From: Bacillus sp. FJAT-29937
GTDB lineage: Bacteria; Bacillota; Bacilli; Bacillales; Cytobacillaceae
Assembly: GCF_001509555.1 (NCBI RefSeq)
Contig: NZ_LMAS01000012.1
Span: 1 to 64,000 of the forward strand
Direction: 5' to 3'
DNA: 64,000 nucleotides
Program-made: the position numbers and the translations under genes
The notes under the pieces: generated by a model
Told to the model about the DNA's origin: nothing
The model's input: the letters and a program-made list of their open reading frames with translations, nothing else
The model's database searches: none
Part shown: positions 18,796 to 27,935 of the stretch, piece by piece
How the letters are laid out: each line of letters starts with the position of its first letter
Numbering within the stretch: the stretch's first letter is position 1

Positions 18796-20340
18796 TTAGC
18801 TAAACTGATTTCGTAAAATATACTTTTGCACCTTTCCGGATGGAGTACGAGGTATTTCATCAACAAATCTTACTTCTCTAGGCTTTTTATAGCTAGCCAA
18901 GTGTTGTTTACAGAAATCAATAACATCCTCTTCTGTCAGATTTGACCCTTCTTTCTTAATAATAACAGCGCATACAGCTTCTATATATTTCGGGTCAGGA
19001 ATACCAATTATAGAAACTTCCTTCACATCCTGATGACGATATATTACATCTTCAATCTCTGCTGCATAAATGTTCTCACCGCCACTTCGAATCATGTCCT
19101 TTTTTCTGCCTACAATTGATAGATAACCATCTTGATCGAATACTCCCAAATCTCCTGTTTTACACCAGCCATCCACAAATGTTTCCATTGTTGCATCCGG
19201 CTTCCTCCAATACCCTTCTGAAACGCCCGGACTTTTAATGGCAATTTCTCCAATTTCTCCAATAGGAAGAGACATTCCATTATCATCAATAATATTAATC
19301 TCTGTAAGAGGCATTGGCTTTCCAACTGTATGGCCTTTCGTAAAAGCATCCTCTGAATCAAGCGCAGCCGCAATGGGCTGACCTTCAGTTAAACCGTAAA
19401 CTTGAACAACCCCAAGATGTGGATACTTCATTTTTAACTGTTCAAGTGCCCATGGCATTAACGGGTCACCGCCGGAATAAATCGTTTTTAACGACTTTAG
19501 CTGATATTTATCCAGCTCAGGATTATTTAGCATCTCATAAATCATAAATGGGAATAAAAAGCAATCAGTTACATTTTCGCGTTCAATTACAGAAAGAATT
19601 CTTCCAATCTCGAAGCCGTGGCTTTTAGTAATGATGACAGATCCGCCCATCATCAAGATGGGAAGTGCAATATCTTCCATCGCTCCAACATGATAGAGAG
19701 GTCCAGTAGTCATCCCAATTTCTTCCCCAGTAAACTTCCATTTTAATGCCTGTATAGCTGAAAACCAGTATGTTGTATCATGGGTCCAAATTGCAGCTTT
19801 AGGTCTGCCGGTTGTCCCTGATGTATACATCAGCATAACTGGATCGTTTAGCTTTATGTGATTGACCTTGACTTCATCTGCTGAACCGCTTTCTAAAATA
19901 CTCCAAGGCGCTGACCAACTCGGAATCACTTTTTTACTATTTTCGAGACAAATATAATGCTCAACAGATATTTGATGAAGTACTGATTCCAGCTTTTGGG
20001 ATAAATTTGAATGAAAGCATAATATTTTCGTCTGCGAATCATTTAATGCATATTCGAGCTCGGCACTTGAAAGCCGAAAATTAAGCCTTACGGCAATAGC
20101 TCCAATTTTTGCAGCAGCAAAATAGAGTCCGAAATATTCGAGACAGTTATAGAGCAAAATACCAACACGGTCTCCTTTTCGTACCCCTAGTTCGCTAAGC
20201 TTATTGGCATAAGCGTTTGATATATGGTGCAGATCCGAATACGTCCATGATTTTCCCGTTTCTTCCCGTATGGCTATTTTTCTTTGATTCAATGGATTTA
20301 AATCATTTGCCATTTTTCTTGTAATAAAACCTACATCCAA
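18796..20340 (-). CDS. acyl-CoA synthetase (AMP-forming)
   Basis: The protein of about 514 residues is an ANL-superfamily adenylating enzyme: P-loop MYTSGTTGRPKAAIWTH near residue 170, VYGLTEGQP near 320, GWCKTGDLG near 400 and the hinge GRKKDMIRSGGENIY near 420, with the catalytic lysine in PSGKVQKYILR at the end. It activates a fatty or other carboxylic acid to its CoA thioester. TTG 20340 follows GGGGGGA by six bases and gives a family-like N-terminus; ATG 20355 has a Shine-Dalgarno too close to be used. A sigma-54 promoter lies 45 bases upstream and a sigma-54 activator is divergent. Confidence 0.88.
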   Translation of the reverse strand: MDVGFITRKMANDLNPLNQRKIAIREETGKSWTYSDLHHISNAYANKLSELGVRKGDRVGILLYNCLEYFGLYFAAAKIGAIAVRLNFRLSSAELEYALNDSQTKILCFHSNLSQKLESVLHQISVEHYICLENSKKVIPSWSAPWSILESGSADEVKVNHIKLNDPVMLMYTSGTTGRPKAAIWTHDTTYWFSAIQALKWKFTGEEIGMTTGPLYHVGAMEDIALPILMMGGSVIITKSHGFEIGRILSVIERENVTDCFLFPFMIYEMLNNPELDKYQLKSLKTIYSGGDPLMPWALEQLKMKYPHLGVVQVYGLTEGQPIAAALDSEDAFTKGHTVGKPMPLTEINIIDDNGMSLPIGEIGEIAIKSPGVSEGYWRKPDATMETFVDGWCKTGDLGVFDQDGYLSIVGRKKDMIRSGGENIYAAEIEDVIYRHQDVKEVSIIGIPDPKYIEAVCAVIIKKEGSNLTEEDVIDFCKQHLASYKKPREVRFVDEIPRTPSGKVQKYILRNQFS

Positions 20341-20384
20341 TGAAATTCCCCCCATTCCCTTTGCATAGTACTCACCTTTTTTGT

Positions 20385-20400
20385 TGCAAGTTTAGTGCCC
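20385..20400 (-). promoter_or_regulatory. sigma-54 (SigL) -24/-12 promoter of the acyl-CoA synthetase operon
   Basis: The minus strand reads GGCAC-N5-TTGCA with exactly ten bases between the invariant GG (-24) and GC (-12), the canonical spacing. It ends about 45 bases before the TTG start of the acyl-CoA synthetase. The divergent gene encodes a sigma-54 activator, which strongly supports the call. Confidence 0.8.
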
Positions 20401-20587
20401 AAACTCCAATGATCATTATTATGGATATATTCAGTATTTATAGACCGTATTTGCCCTTGATTTTTTCTGCCTTACCGGAAAAGCCTTACTATACACCTGC
20501 TTATCCTTATTAATGCAAAAAACGCGCCAAAATAAATAAAGCTTTTAAGCTATTTTTCTGTAAAAAGGAGTTGTATTTACTTTTTGT

Positions 20588-20614
20588 ATCTCACTTTTGG
20601 GCATCTCATTTTTG
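20588..20614. promoter_or_regulatory. direct repeats, candidate activator binding site (UAS)
   Basis: Two copies of ATCTCAYTTTTG (20588-20599 and 20603-20614) repeat with a 15-bp period about 190-230 bp upstream of the sigma-54 promoter, a normal UAS distance. They could bind the divergent PAS activator. The repeats are short and T-rich, so chance is possible. Confidence 0.35.
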
Positions 20615-20701
20615 ATATACTCCCATATCTGATAATTCATAATATTTGAAATAACAGATTGATATTAATATAATTTTTAATAAAGGAAGGTGACTAGTTA
20701 G

Positions 20702-22141
20702 ATGAATATAAACTTAGAACATAGTAAGGAATATTCAAGCATGGTTAAATTGCTCGAATCCACAATAGCAATGTCACAGGATGGTATTTATGTATGTGAT
20801 AAGAACGGCAATACATTGCTAATTAATGATGCATTAATTGAAATAACTAACATTTCTAAAGAACAGTATTATAGTCACACTCTTAAAGAATTGGTGAAAA
20901 AAAATATTATTCCCAACACTTGTGCCTACCAAACATTAAAAAACAAAAGAAAATATAACATGGTCATTGACTATTTCAATGGTAAAAAGGCGATCGTGTC
21001 TTCCACACCTGTTTTTGATGAGAATAATGAAATTTTTTGTGTAGTATCAAATGTAAGAGACATAACAGAATTAAAAAATTTGCAAGAAAAACTTGAAGAA
21101 GCAAACCGAAGAAATAACGAATATCAAAGACTTTTATATCAAAATGAACAGCTTCTTTTTGATTCTAATCTTGTTTATCAAAGTAAAAAAATGAAAAACT
21201 TAATTTCACTGGCTTTTAGGATTGCAAAAAACGAATCGCCCATCTTACTATTGGGTGAATCAGGAGTCGGAAAAGACGTCATTGCTCAATACATCCATAA
21301 AATGAGCCAAAGAACCGGAGACTTTGTGAGAGTAAATTGCGGTGCTATTCCAGCACATTTGCTAGAGTCAGAACTTTTTGGACATGAAAAGGGAGCTTTT
21401 ACTGGGGCAGGTAACACTAAGGTAGGACTGTTTGAATTGGCTAAAGGAGGAACCATTTTTCTTGATGAAATTGGAGATATGCCATATGAATTACAAGTTA
21501 AAATATTAAACGTTTTACAGGATAAAAAAATTAGAAAAATTGGCGGCACTAAAACACAGCATATAGATATGCGAGTGATTGCAGCTACTAATCTTGATCT
21601 ACAATCGATGATTGAGCGTAATGAATTTAGAAAAGACCTGTACTATCGTTTAAATGTTTTATCTATAACAATACCTCCTCTTCGAGAGAGAAAGGAGGAT
21701 ATCATTGCACTGACTCTTTATTTTTTTAATAATCTAGAAAAAAAATATAAGGAAAAAAAGCATATTGAAAAAAATGTCCTAGAATGGCTTCTTGCCTATC
21801 ATTGGCCAGGAAATGTACGTGAGTTAAACAATGTTGTAGAACGAATGTACCATATGAGTGAAACAAAGATCATTACATTGGATCACCTTCCCCAATCTAT
21901 ACAGGATCAGTGTATTCATCACCAAACACATTTTAGGAGCTTAGATCAAATTGAGCCAAATCTTCCCTTAAAAGAAGCAGTTGCCATTTTTGAAAGAAAT
22001 TATATTTCAGATGCAATTAAGACATCCCCAACTTTAAAAGAATGTGCAAACAAGTTAGAAATTGGGATATCCACTTTAATGAGGAAAAAAAGTAATCTTG
22101 GAATTGTCCTTGAAAAGGAAACCGATAGAAAACTAGAATAA
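20702..22141 (+). CDS. PAS-domain sigma-54-dependent transcriptional activator
   Basis: The 479-residue protein has a PAS sensor domain (about 15-125), a short coiled linker, an AAA+ domain with Walker A GESGVGKD at 185-192, the sigma-54 contact loop GAFTGA at 231-236, Walker B FLDEIGDM near 253-260, and a C-terminal Fis-type helix-turn-helix (LKECANKLEIGISTLMRKKS). It binds an upstream element and opens sigma-54 promoters in response to a signal sensed by PAS. It is divergent to an acyl-CoA synthetase gene with a matching -24/-12 promoter, so that operon is the likely target. Relatives in Bacillus include RocR, BkdR and AcoR. Confidence 0.9.
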   Translation: MNINLEHSKEYSSMVKLLESTIAMSQDGIYVCDKNGNTLLINDALIEITNISKEQYYSHTLKELVKKNIIPNTCAYQTLKNKRKYNMVIDYFNGKKAIVSSTPVFDENNEIFCVVSNVRDITELKNLQEKLEEANRRNNEYQRLLYQNEQLLFDSNLVYQSKKMKNLISLAFRIAKNESPILLLGESGVGKDVIAQYIHKMSQRTGDFVRVNCGAIPAHLLESELFGHEKGAFTGAGNTKVGLFELAKGGTIFLDEIGDMPYELQVKILNVLQDKKIRKIGGTKTQHIDMRVIAATNLDLQSMIERNEFRKDLYYRLNVLSITIPPLRERKEDIIALTLYFFNNLEKKYKEKKHIEKNVLEWLLAYHWPGNVRELNNVVERMYHMSETKIITLDHLPQSIQDQCIHHQTHFRSLDQIEPNLPLKEAVAIFERNYISDAIKTSPTLKECANKLEIGISTLMRKKSNLGIVLEKETDRKLE

Positions 22142-22284
22142 TTTATTCATTGTTAAATGAAGTACTCTATTTAATAATGATTCCTCCCTTTTCACAGTAA
22201 GCAAATTTTGTCACACCTATAGGCAGTTCTCGCACGTATACGAGGAGTGTACTAAATGAGTCCACCATCGCAGTTAAGAAGTTA

Positions 22285-22322
22285 ATGCCTATGACCTTCT
22301 AGTAACAGTAGGTCATAGGCAT
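22285..22322. terminator. strong inverted repeat between convergent genes
   Basis: Perfect 13-bp inverted repeat ATGCCTATGACCT / AGGTCATAGGCAT, 140 bp past the activator stop and 110 bp before the end of the convergent small membrane gene. No clear T-run follows on either strand, so it may be a terminator core or a processing hairpin. Confidence 0.5.
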
Positions 22323-22435
22323 TAAAGTGAGAGTGTATCCAAGTGATCCTTGTTATTTTCCAAAAGGGATGTAACTACCGAAGGGTGCAATCCATCAAGA
22401 TAACTTAAAGTACCACGAAGAATTCCCCATATTTA

Positions 22436-22762
22436 TTAGTTAGAAGATCCCTTATTTGAAAATTTCACCTGTGCCCAGGCATCCAGCTTTTTCACATGTT
22501 TTTTTCCAATAGTAAAACCGTACAAAATCAACAACAATATGATCAGGGTAAATAGATCCACTTTTCTTGTGAAAATGAAATTAACGATGCCCATCAGTAC
22601 TTGGGGAATTACACCCGTAATGGCAACTAAAACTGCGGCAACCTTGAACCAGAAGTCTGATTTTAAGCTGTACCTAGCATATAGCAGGAAAAAGATTGAA
22701 GCCCATGCAAGCACCTCGAGGATTACTAAGATGAGCCATTTATTATCAACTAGAACATTCAA
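22436..22762 (-). CDS. small integral membrane protein downstream of the permease
   Basis: The 108-residue protein has three hydrophobic helices (LILVILEVLAWASIFFLLYA, VAAVLVAITGVIPQVLMGIV, LFTLIILLLILYGF) and a basic C-terminal tail. I do not recognise a family. It is the last gene on the strand of the creatininase-permease operon, 60 bp past the permease, so it may assist transport or be a co-transcribed hitchhiker. Confidence 0.65.
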   Translation of the reverse strand: MNVLVDNKWLILVILEVLAWASIFFLLYARYSLKSDFWFKVAAVLVAITGVIPQVLMGIVNFIFTRKVDLFTLIILLLILYGFTIGKKHVKKLDAWAQVKFSNKGSSN

Positions 22763-22825
22763 GGTTCCACAACCTCATCTTTTTAGGATTTTCCCTCTAC
22801 ATTTCGTTGCCCAAAAAGTGCTAAA

Positions 22826-24256
22826 TTACATGGTCATTTTGGGATTATCATTAACAGTAAAGTCCGTAAGATCCTCAGCCGTTTCGGTAACCATAACTGG
22901 GAACTTTTTCGCGAACAAATTGCCTGCTAACATGTAAAGCAATGATGTAGCACCTAGGGAAACAAAGTAATTATAATCCAGGAACATTAAGCCAATTATT
23001 ATACCTAATACATAACAAGATAGGGAAACAGGATTTATGCCGTACCAGTAGGAATATTTCCCCTTGCTGTTAAATAGATCCCCAAGACTGTATTTTCTTT
23101 TTCTGAAGTAGAAATAATCTACTATTATGATTCCTAGCGCAGGGCCACCCGCAGCACCGAATACAGCTAAAAACACGTCTAAAATTGGACCAAACTTCCA
23201 CGGCTGTAAAACAAACGCAAGCACACCCACAATGACAGTGGCGGTTTTGAAATTAATTTTTTTAGGAGCAAGAGCGCATATTACATACACTGAAGGGAAT
23301 AGATTTGCGGCAGTATTGGTTGATAATTGTGCTACAAATACAAACAACGCTAATATGGCGATTATTAAATTATTTCCTCCGGCGACTAGATCCGTAAGGT
23401 ACGGAAGCACTTCTGAACCTGTCATGCCGGGCACTAGAACAACGGTAATTATGCCAATCATTGTAAAAAACATAAATGCAGGCGCGGACCAAATAGTGTA
23501 CGAAAACAAGTGCGCTCTTGCAGATTTTTTCAAATTGCCATTTTTTATCTTACAGTCCTTAGTAAAATCGTTGAACCCCATAGCAACAGCTGCATAGCCA
23601 CCTAAACAAACACCAAAGCCGTAAAGCCAGCTTTTACTTGTTCCCGCTGTACGGCCAAGATCCCAAACACTCATCAAAGTAGCATTATGAGTTTTCATCA
23701 ATACATAAAACATAATGATACCAATTACGATCATCAGTGGCGCCGCAAAAGTCGTAAATCGTTCAATGCCTTTCGCACCGGATATGGTTACTAATATGAG
23801 CAGCGATGCATTAATAATGATGGCAACTAACATGTTATTGAACCCAAATACTGCTGTCATAAACATGTTTACTGCAGTTGCACCAATAAAACCGTTTAAT
23901 CCAACAAAAATGATCGCAGGCATTGCTCGCACAAGTCCAACAATCTTCCCTCCGAGCGGTCCCGCTACCGCAGTTATGGTGGTGGCGAAGGAAACACCAT
24001 ATTTCAGTCCAATCTCCTGTGTGGCAAAGCAGGCTAAACACACTAGTATCTGACCAATCAGATTAATCCAGACAAGTTCTCCAATTGTATAATACTGAAC
24101 TAAAGGGGTCATAACTAGAAAGCTTGTCACTTGTACCGCGATTCCGAACCAAATCATACCGATTCCAAATGGACCAATCGTTCTTTTGGAATACTCTACT
24201 GGAGCCAACGATTTGCTATAGAGGTCATGTTCAGATTTTGCCTGAAAATCTATCAT
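22826..24256 (-). CDS. NCS1-family permease (cytosine/creatinine-type)
   Basis: The 476-residue protein is an NCS1 nucleobase:cation symporter with about 12 helices. Its N-terminus (VEYSKRTIGPFGIGMIWFGI in part), the GLNGFIGATAVN segment, and FPSVYVICALAPKKINFKTA match cytosine permease relatives. It lies between a creatininase gene and a small membrane protein, so creatinine or a related ring compound is the probable substrate; that is inference from context. A CcpA-like site lies upstream of the first gene of the operon. Confidence 0.82.
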   Translation of the reverse strand: MIDFQAKSEHDLYSKSLAPVEYSKRTIGPFGIGMIWFGIAVQVTSFLVMTPLVQYYTIGELVWINLIGQILVCLACFATQEIGLKYGVSFATTITAVAGPLGGKIVGLVRAMPAIIFVGLNGFIGATAVNMFMTAVFGFNNMLVAIIINASLLILVTISGAKGIERFTTFAAPLMIVIGIIMFYVLMKTHNATLMSVWDLGRTAGTSKSWLYGFGVCLGGYAAVAMGFNDFTKDCKIKNGNLKKSARAHLFSYTIWSAPAFMFFTMIGIITVVLVPGMTGSEVLPYLTDLVAGGNNLIIAILALFVFVAQLSTNTAANLFPSVYVICALAPKKINFKTATVIVGVLAFVLQPWKFGPILDVFLAVFGAAGGPALGIIIVDYFYFRKRKYSLGDLFNSKGKYSYWYGINPVSLSCYVLGIIIGLMFLDYNYFVSLGATSLLYMLAGNLFAKKFPVMVTETAEDLTDFTVNDNPKMTM

Positions 24257-24321
24257 AATATTTCCCTCCCGAAATTGTTTTCGAAAAACATCAGATCTTC
24301 CGTTGCCACCAGTGTATGAGC

Positions 24322-24360
24322 CCTTGATGTCGGTCTAGCATTGTGCCACCAACATCAAGG
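24322..24360 (-). repeat. intercistronic hairpin between creatininase and permease
   Basis: Inverted repeat CCTTGATGT / ACATCAAGG with extended partial pairing in the 129-bp gap. No T-run follows, so it is more likely an mRNA-stability or processing hairpin than a terminator. Confidence 0.4.
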
Positions 24361-24385
24361 TCACGCTCACCTTCATAGAATCTGC

Positions 24386-25180
24386 CTAGTTCTCCTTTTC
24401 CCACCTTGAAAATTCCATATTTACAGATTCCACCAAATTTTGAGAAATCTCTTTCCATACCACTTCGCCCTTGTCCTTAGTTGCTAAAGATGCCTTCCAC
24501 AGTACACCGCTCTCTGCCGTTATTCTTTTTGGTATAGGCAGCATGTCATAAAATGGGTAGTATTCTGCTTTATCATCTTTTGCCTTCGAAAAATCGACTA
24601 ACTCAGGTGCCACATACATCATCACAGATGTTTCAAAAATTGAAGCATGTTCAATCCCCCACCCAGGAAATTGTCCCTCAAATACATACTCCATTGTCTC
24701 AGGCTTTAAATCACTAAAAGGAGTTTCAATAATAAGCAACTTTAAATCGGGATAATCATTTTTTCTATCTTCATACACATTGTAAGCAGCGTCATAGATA
24801 AAATTGGAATTCTCAAAATGCCAATTAAACAGGACTATTTTTCTAAAGCCTGTTCTGATAAATTCCTTCACAACGTCCATAATGACTGCGGTTAAGGTTG
24901 ACCCACTAACTGATGTAGTACCTGGGAAGGTCTGCCCGCCACCAGTGCACGGACGCGAGCGAAACCCATAGCTCACAGTAGGTGCAACGATCAAGTTTGT
25001 TTCCTTTGCCACGTCAACAGCCATTCTCTCCGATAGAAGTGCATCTGTACATAGAGGCATATGCGGGCCATGCTGTTCCGTGGCACCAATCGGTAGAATG
25101 ACTCCATATCCATTATCAACAGCATCCCTAACCTCCATCCAAGTCATTTGTGACATTAATCTTTTTTGCAATGATAACAC
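24386..25180 (-). CDS. creatininase (creatinine amidohydrolase)
   Basis: The 264-residue protein carries the creatininase metal-site signature GATEQHGPHMPLCTD near residues 37-51, GGGQTFPGTTSVSG near 96-109, FNWHFENSNF near 130 (usually NGHxEN) and GIEHASIFETS near 185 with the metal-binding glutamate and histidine. It opens creatinine to creatine, the first step in creatinine use. The residues closely follow the Pseudomonas enzyme as I remember it, more than generic creatininase-fold proteins; the NWH in place of NGH is a small oddity. First gene of the operon with the NCS1 permease. Confidence 0.85.
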   Translation of the reverse strand: MLSLQKRLMSQMTWMEVRDAVDNGYGVILPIGATEQHGPHMPLCTDALLSERMAVDVAKETNLIVAPTVSYGFRSRPCTGGGQTFPGTTSVSGSTLTAVIMDVVKEFIRTGFRKIVLFNWHFENSNFIYDAAYNVYEDRKNDYPDLKLLIIETPFSDLKPETMEYVFEGQFPGWGIEHASIFETSVMMYVAPELVDFSKAKDDKAEYYPFYDMLPIPKRITAESGVLWKASLATKDKGEVVWKEISQNLVESVNMEFSRWEKEN

Positions 25181-25711
25181 TCCCTTTCTACTTTTAATTA
25201 CACAATAAAGCCGGCAAAGACTACCTCGCCATTAACAGATGATGGCAAATTGAACAAGCTGATCAAAGTGCCACAATCGAACGAAGTCTTGAATAACTAA
25301 ATCAATTGCATAATCTACTTCCTAAGCGATTTTGTTCACCCTCTAAACCATTGATTAGAATAAATGTAAACGCTGTCAAAAATTGGTTTTAGATCTCAGA
25401 TTCGGTTGATGGAAACCTTAACCAACGCAAACTCAGTTTCTACCGTTCATAGTCAAATGAGATCAAATCGCTTATATAGCATGTATACTCGCTTTGTAAT
25501 GGGACAGAACCTTTTTCTGATCTTCTTAATCCTAACGGTCCTATAAAAGGACAACAAAATACAAAAAGGCGGGCCAATATTTTTTTGAATAGGGAGAATA
25601 GTAGCAGGTTATGTTCATTTTGAAGAATGAAGCAAAAGATACATCAAAATCTCACAGTCTTCATAAATTTATTCATAGAGGATAATAATCCGCTTTACGA
25701 GGAGGCTATAA
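25181..25711. other. 530-bp intergenic region between divergent genes
   Basis: It separates the creatininase operon (minus) from the UlaG-like gene (plus). I see a cre-like site at 25365-25378 and an AGGAGG ribosome binding site for the plus gene at about 25700. No open frame or RNA motif is recognisable in the rest. Confidence 0.5.
25365..25378. promoter_or_regulatory. candidate CcpA cre site upstream of the creatininase operon
   Basis: TGTAAACGCTGTCA matches the cre consensus TGWAARCGYTWNCW at 13 of 14 positions. It lies 185 bp upstream of the creatininase start, compatible with carbon catabolite control of creatinine use. Confidence 0.5.
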
Positions 25712-26497
25712 ATGAAAATATTGCGTTTAGGTCATGCAATGTATGTATTGAAAAGCAACGCAGGAAAAAATTATCTGATTGACCCGTTTTTCGATTTGAA
25801 TCCTGGTTTTGCAACAAAATTAGATAATGATACTTTTTATGAATCTATTGATGCCGTTTTTTTGACCCATGGTCATTTTGATCATACGAGTGGTTTGTCT
25901 AAATTAGTTCAATGTAAGCCAGATATCATGATTGTCGCTCAATATGATTTAGCCATGATACTCCTTCAAAAGGGAATGAAAAATGTTTTTCCGATTAATA
26001 TCGGCGGGGGCATTTCGCTAGATGATGTTCAGGTAGCAATGGTTCAGGCTATGCATACTTCATCCTATGGCGAAACAGAGGGATTACCTGTGTATGGTGG
26101 GGAGGCGGCCGGCTATATTTTTGATTTTAAAGAGGATTATACCGTTTATCACTCTGGAGATACAGGCTTAATGCTTGATATGAAGCTGATACAAGATTTC
26201 TATCAGCCTGATATCGCCATCCTCTCTTCATCTGGCCAATTTACAATGGGACCGAAAGAGGCTGCCTATGCCGTTCAACATTTATTAGATGTGAAATATG
26301 TTATCCCAAGCCATAACTTTCCAACCGAAAAGACCGCAACCAACTTAGACTCTTATACTAAGCTAACAAAGATTTTTCCAATTGTCGGGTATATGGTGGA
26401 TACAGGCAAGGAATTAGCTGAATTATTAAAGGATTATTCGAAAACGGAAGTGATCGATCTTTCTTTTGGGGATGAAAGAGAGTTTACGAGGAACTAG
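25712..26497 (+). CDS. UlaG-like metallo-beta-lactamase-fold hydrolase (UPF0173 type)
   Basis: The 261-residue protein has the metallo-beta-lactamase fold: LRLGHAMYVL start, DAVFLTHGHFDHTSGL near residue 48 (HxHxDH metal ligands), YHSGDTGLM near 147 with the bridging Asp, and IPSHNFPTE near 207 with a further His. UlaG-type members are lactonases or phosphodiesterases; the substrate is not clear. It has a good ribosome binding site (AGGAGG) and a terminator directly after, so it is monocistronic. Confidence 0.82.
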   Translation: MKILRLGHAMYVLKSNAGKNYLIDPFFDLNPGFATKLDNDTFYESIDAVFLTHGHFDHTSGLSKLVQCKPDIMIVAQYDLAMILLQKGMKNVFPINIGGGISLDDVQVAMVQAMHTSSYGETEGLPVYGGEAAGYIFDFKEDYTVYHSGDTGLMLDMKLIQDFYQPDIAILSSSGQFTMGPKEAAYAVQHLLDVKYVIPSHNFPTEKTATNLDSYTKLTKIFPIVGYMVDTGKELAELLKDYSKTEVIDLSFGDEREFTRN

Positions 26498-26510
26498 TTG
26501 ATTGAATGAA

Positions 26511-26550
26511 AAAAGAGCCTAAACTGTCAATTGGCAGATTAGGCTCTTTT
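26511..26550 (+). terminator. terminator of the UlaG-like gene
   Basis: Inverted repeat AAAAGAGCCTAA / TTAGGCTCTTTT with a further CTG/CAG pair, eight-base loop and T-rich arm, 14 bases past the stop. Confidence 0.85.
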
Positions 26551-26586
26551 AATTACTGTTTCCTTTAAAAGGTTCATGTAAAAGGT

Positions 26587-26830
26587 TCATGCCTTCTTTT
26601 CCTCGTTTACATCGATGGTAAGGATGCCGCCAGTCTCTCTCATGGATTCAATGGCATTCTTAAATAGAATAATGAGACATTGTTGAATTTGATTTTTATC
26701 ATACTTGAGCTTTAATGTGTTTTGAACACTAAATTGAATCTGAACGCAAATAGAAACAAAATCATGACTATTATAGCAATATTCCCTTGAGATGGTTACT
26801 TTTAATGAGAAATAGCCTGTGGAAGCTTAT
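26587..26830 (-). pseudogene. C-terminal remnant of a sensor histidine kinase
   Basis: Minus-strand translation gives about 80 open codons including KLKYDKNQIQQCLIILFKNA followed by IESMRETGGILTIDV. This is the N-box region of HATPase domains, as in sporulation-type kinases (DxxQIxQxLxNLxKNAIEAM). The G1 and G2 ATP-lid motifs and everything upstream are missing. The stop is at 26587. It is a relic in the gap before the formate/nitrite channel gene. Confidence 0.5.
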
Positions 26831-27005
26831 GGTAGGGTTCTCCTGTGTGAATGGAAACGGTTGGAATGCCCCTGCCTCTCGTCCCAATTCTATAATCTAG
26901 AAACCAATCATATAATAATAGAAGGAAATTTTTTTTAATAATGACAAGTTCCGACTCAATAAGTAATGGAAATACTATTTCTCATAAATGAGGTGAGCTT
27001 ACAAC

Positions 27006-27791
27006 ATGGCATTCTATCCTCCAGAAAGAATAGTTAATATTGTAAGAGATTCAGGTGTTAAAAAGGTAAATTTACCGCTCCCCAGCATCCTGATCCTAGG
27101 TTTTTTGGCTGGCGCATATATAGCATTCGGTTTTCTCCTATATATTAGGGTTACAGCGGGATTTTCACTGCAAATATGGGGCTCGATTCCGGGATTTATT
27201 GGGGCAGCACTGTTTCCGCTTGGTTTGATCCTTGTCCTCGTTGCAGGTGGGGAACTCCTTACTGGGAACATCATGGCTGTAACAACCGCCTGGCTCGCTG
27301 GAAAAATAACAACCTGGCAGATTGCAAAAAATTGGACAATCATTACCTTCAGCAATTTTATCGGCGCGATTTTCATTGCCTATCTATTTGGCCACTTTCT
27401 TGGTTTAACAGAGACAGAACCATATCTTTCACAGACCATATCCGTTGCAGAGAGTAAAATTAACGAACCTTTCCATCTAGCTTTTATTTCCGGGATTGGT
27501 GCTAACTGGCTCGTCTGTCTTGCAGTCTGGCTTGCTTATGCAGCAAAAGACACAGCGGGTAAAATCCTTGGCATTTGGTTTCCAATCATGGCATTCGTTG
27601 CAATCGGATTTCAGCACGTTGTCGCCAATATGTTTATCATTCCCGCCGCGATCTTTGCAGGGTCTTTTAATTGGCTCATGTATGTGGAAAATTTTTTTGC
27701 CGTTTTTCTCGGGAATGCAATCGGCGGAGCGATTTTCGTCGGCAGCTTCTATTGGCTGGCATATTCGGGAAATGAGATAAAGAATGATTAA
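27006..27791 (+). CDS. formate/nitrite transporter family protein
   Basis: The 261-residue protein is an FNT channel with six helices: LPSILILGFLAGAYIAFGFL, a GAALFPLGLILVLVAGGELLTGN segment with the family TGN motif, WLVCLAVWLAY and GFQHVVANMFIIP with the conserved pore histidine, then NAIGGAIFVGSFYW. It passes formate, nitrite or a similar small monovalent anion across the membrane. The start ATG follows GAGGTGA. No neighbouring formate dehydrogenase or nitrite reductase is present, so the anion cannot be told. Confidence 0.87.
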   Translation: MAFYPPERIVNIVRDSGVKKVNLPLPSILILGFLAGAYIAFGFLLYIRVTAGFSLQIWGSIPGFIGAALFPLGLILVLVAGGELLTGNIMAVTTAWLAGKITTWQIAKNWTIITFSNFIGAIFIAYLFGHFLGLTETEPYLSQTISVAESKINEPFHLAFISGIGANWLVCLAVWLAYAAKDTAGKILGIWFPIMAFVAIGFQHVVANMFIIPAAIFAGSFNWLMYVENFFAVFLGNAIGGAIFVGSFYWLAYSGNEIKND

Positions 27792-27893
27792 TTCCCTAGC
27801 AGATTTGGGGTAAGAGTTTACTAGTTATTCCCACTACTTTGTTAACAATTCAGGAATCCATAAGGCCAAGCAAGGGAAAATAATTCTCGGTCG

Positions 27894-27929
27894 CCTGTCC
27901 CTCAGGAATTTAAAGCACCGGGGGACAGG
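27894..27929. repeat. REP-like hairpin at the broken 5' end of the phosphatase gene
   Basis: CCTGTCCC / GGGACAGG inverted repeat with a 20-base loop, seven bases before the first codon of the truncated phosphatase. The GGGGACAGG wording recurs in REP-type elements of Bacillaceae genomes (recall). It probably marks the break-point. Confidence 0.5.
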
Positions 27930-27935
27930 TACTTA

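Larger units (their letters stand above)
20356..20701. other. divergent regulatory region between acyl-CoA synthetase and sigma-54 activator
   Basis: The 346-bp gap holds a sigma-54 promoter facing the acyl-CoA synthetase (20385-20400), a pair of direct repeats at 20588-20614, and a good Shine-Dalgarno for the activator (AAGGAAGGTGA, ending about 20693). The rest is AT-rich with nothing else I can name. Confidence 0.6.

Noticed and set aside
25255..25275. Second sigma-54-like element (minus strand TGGCAC-N5-TCAGC) upstream of creatininase
   Set aside because: The -12 half lacks TTGC and the spacing to the next GC is eleven, not ten; no activator gene is adjacent.
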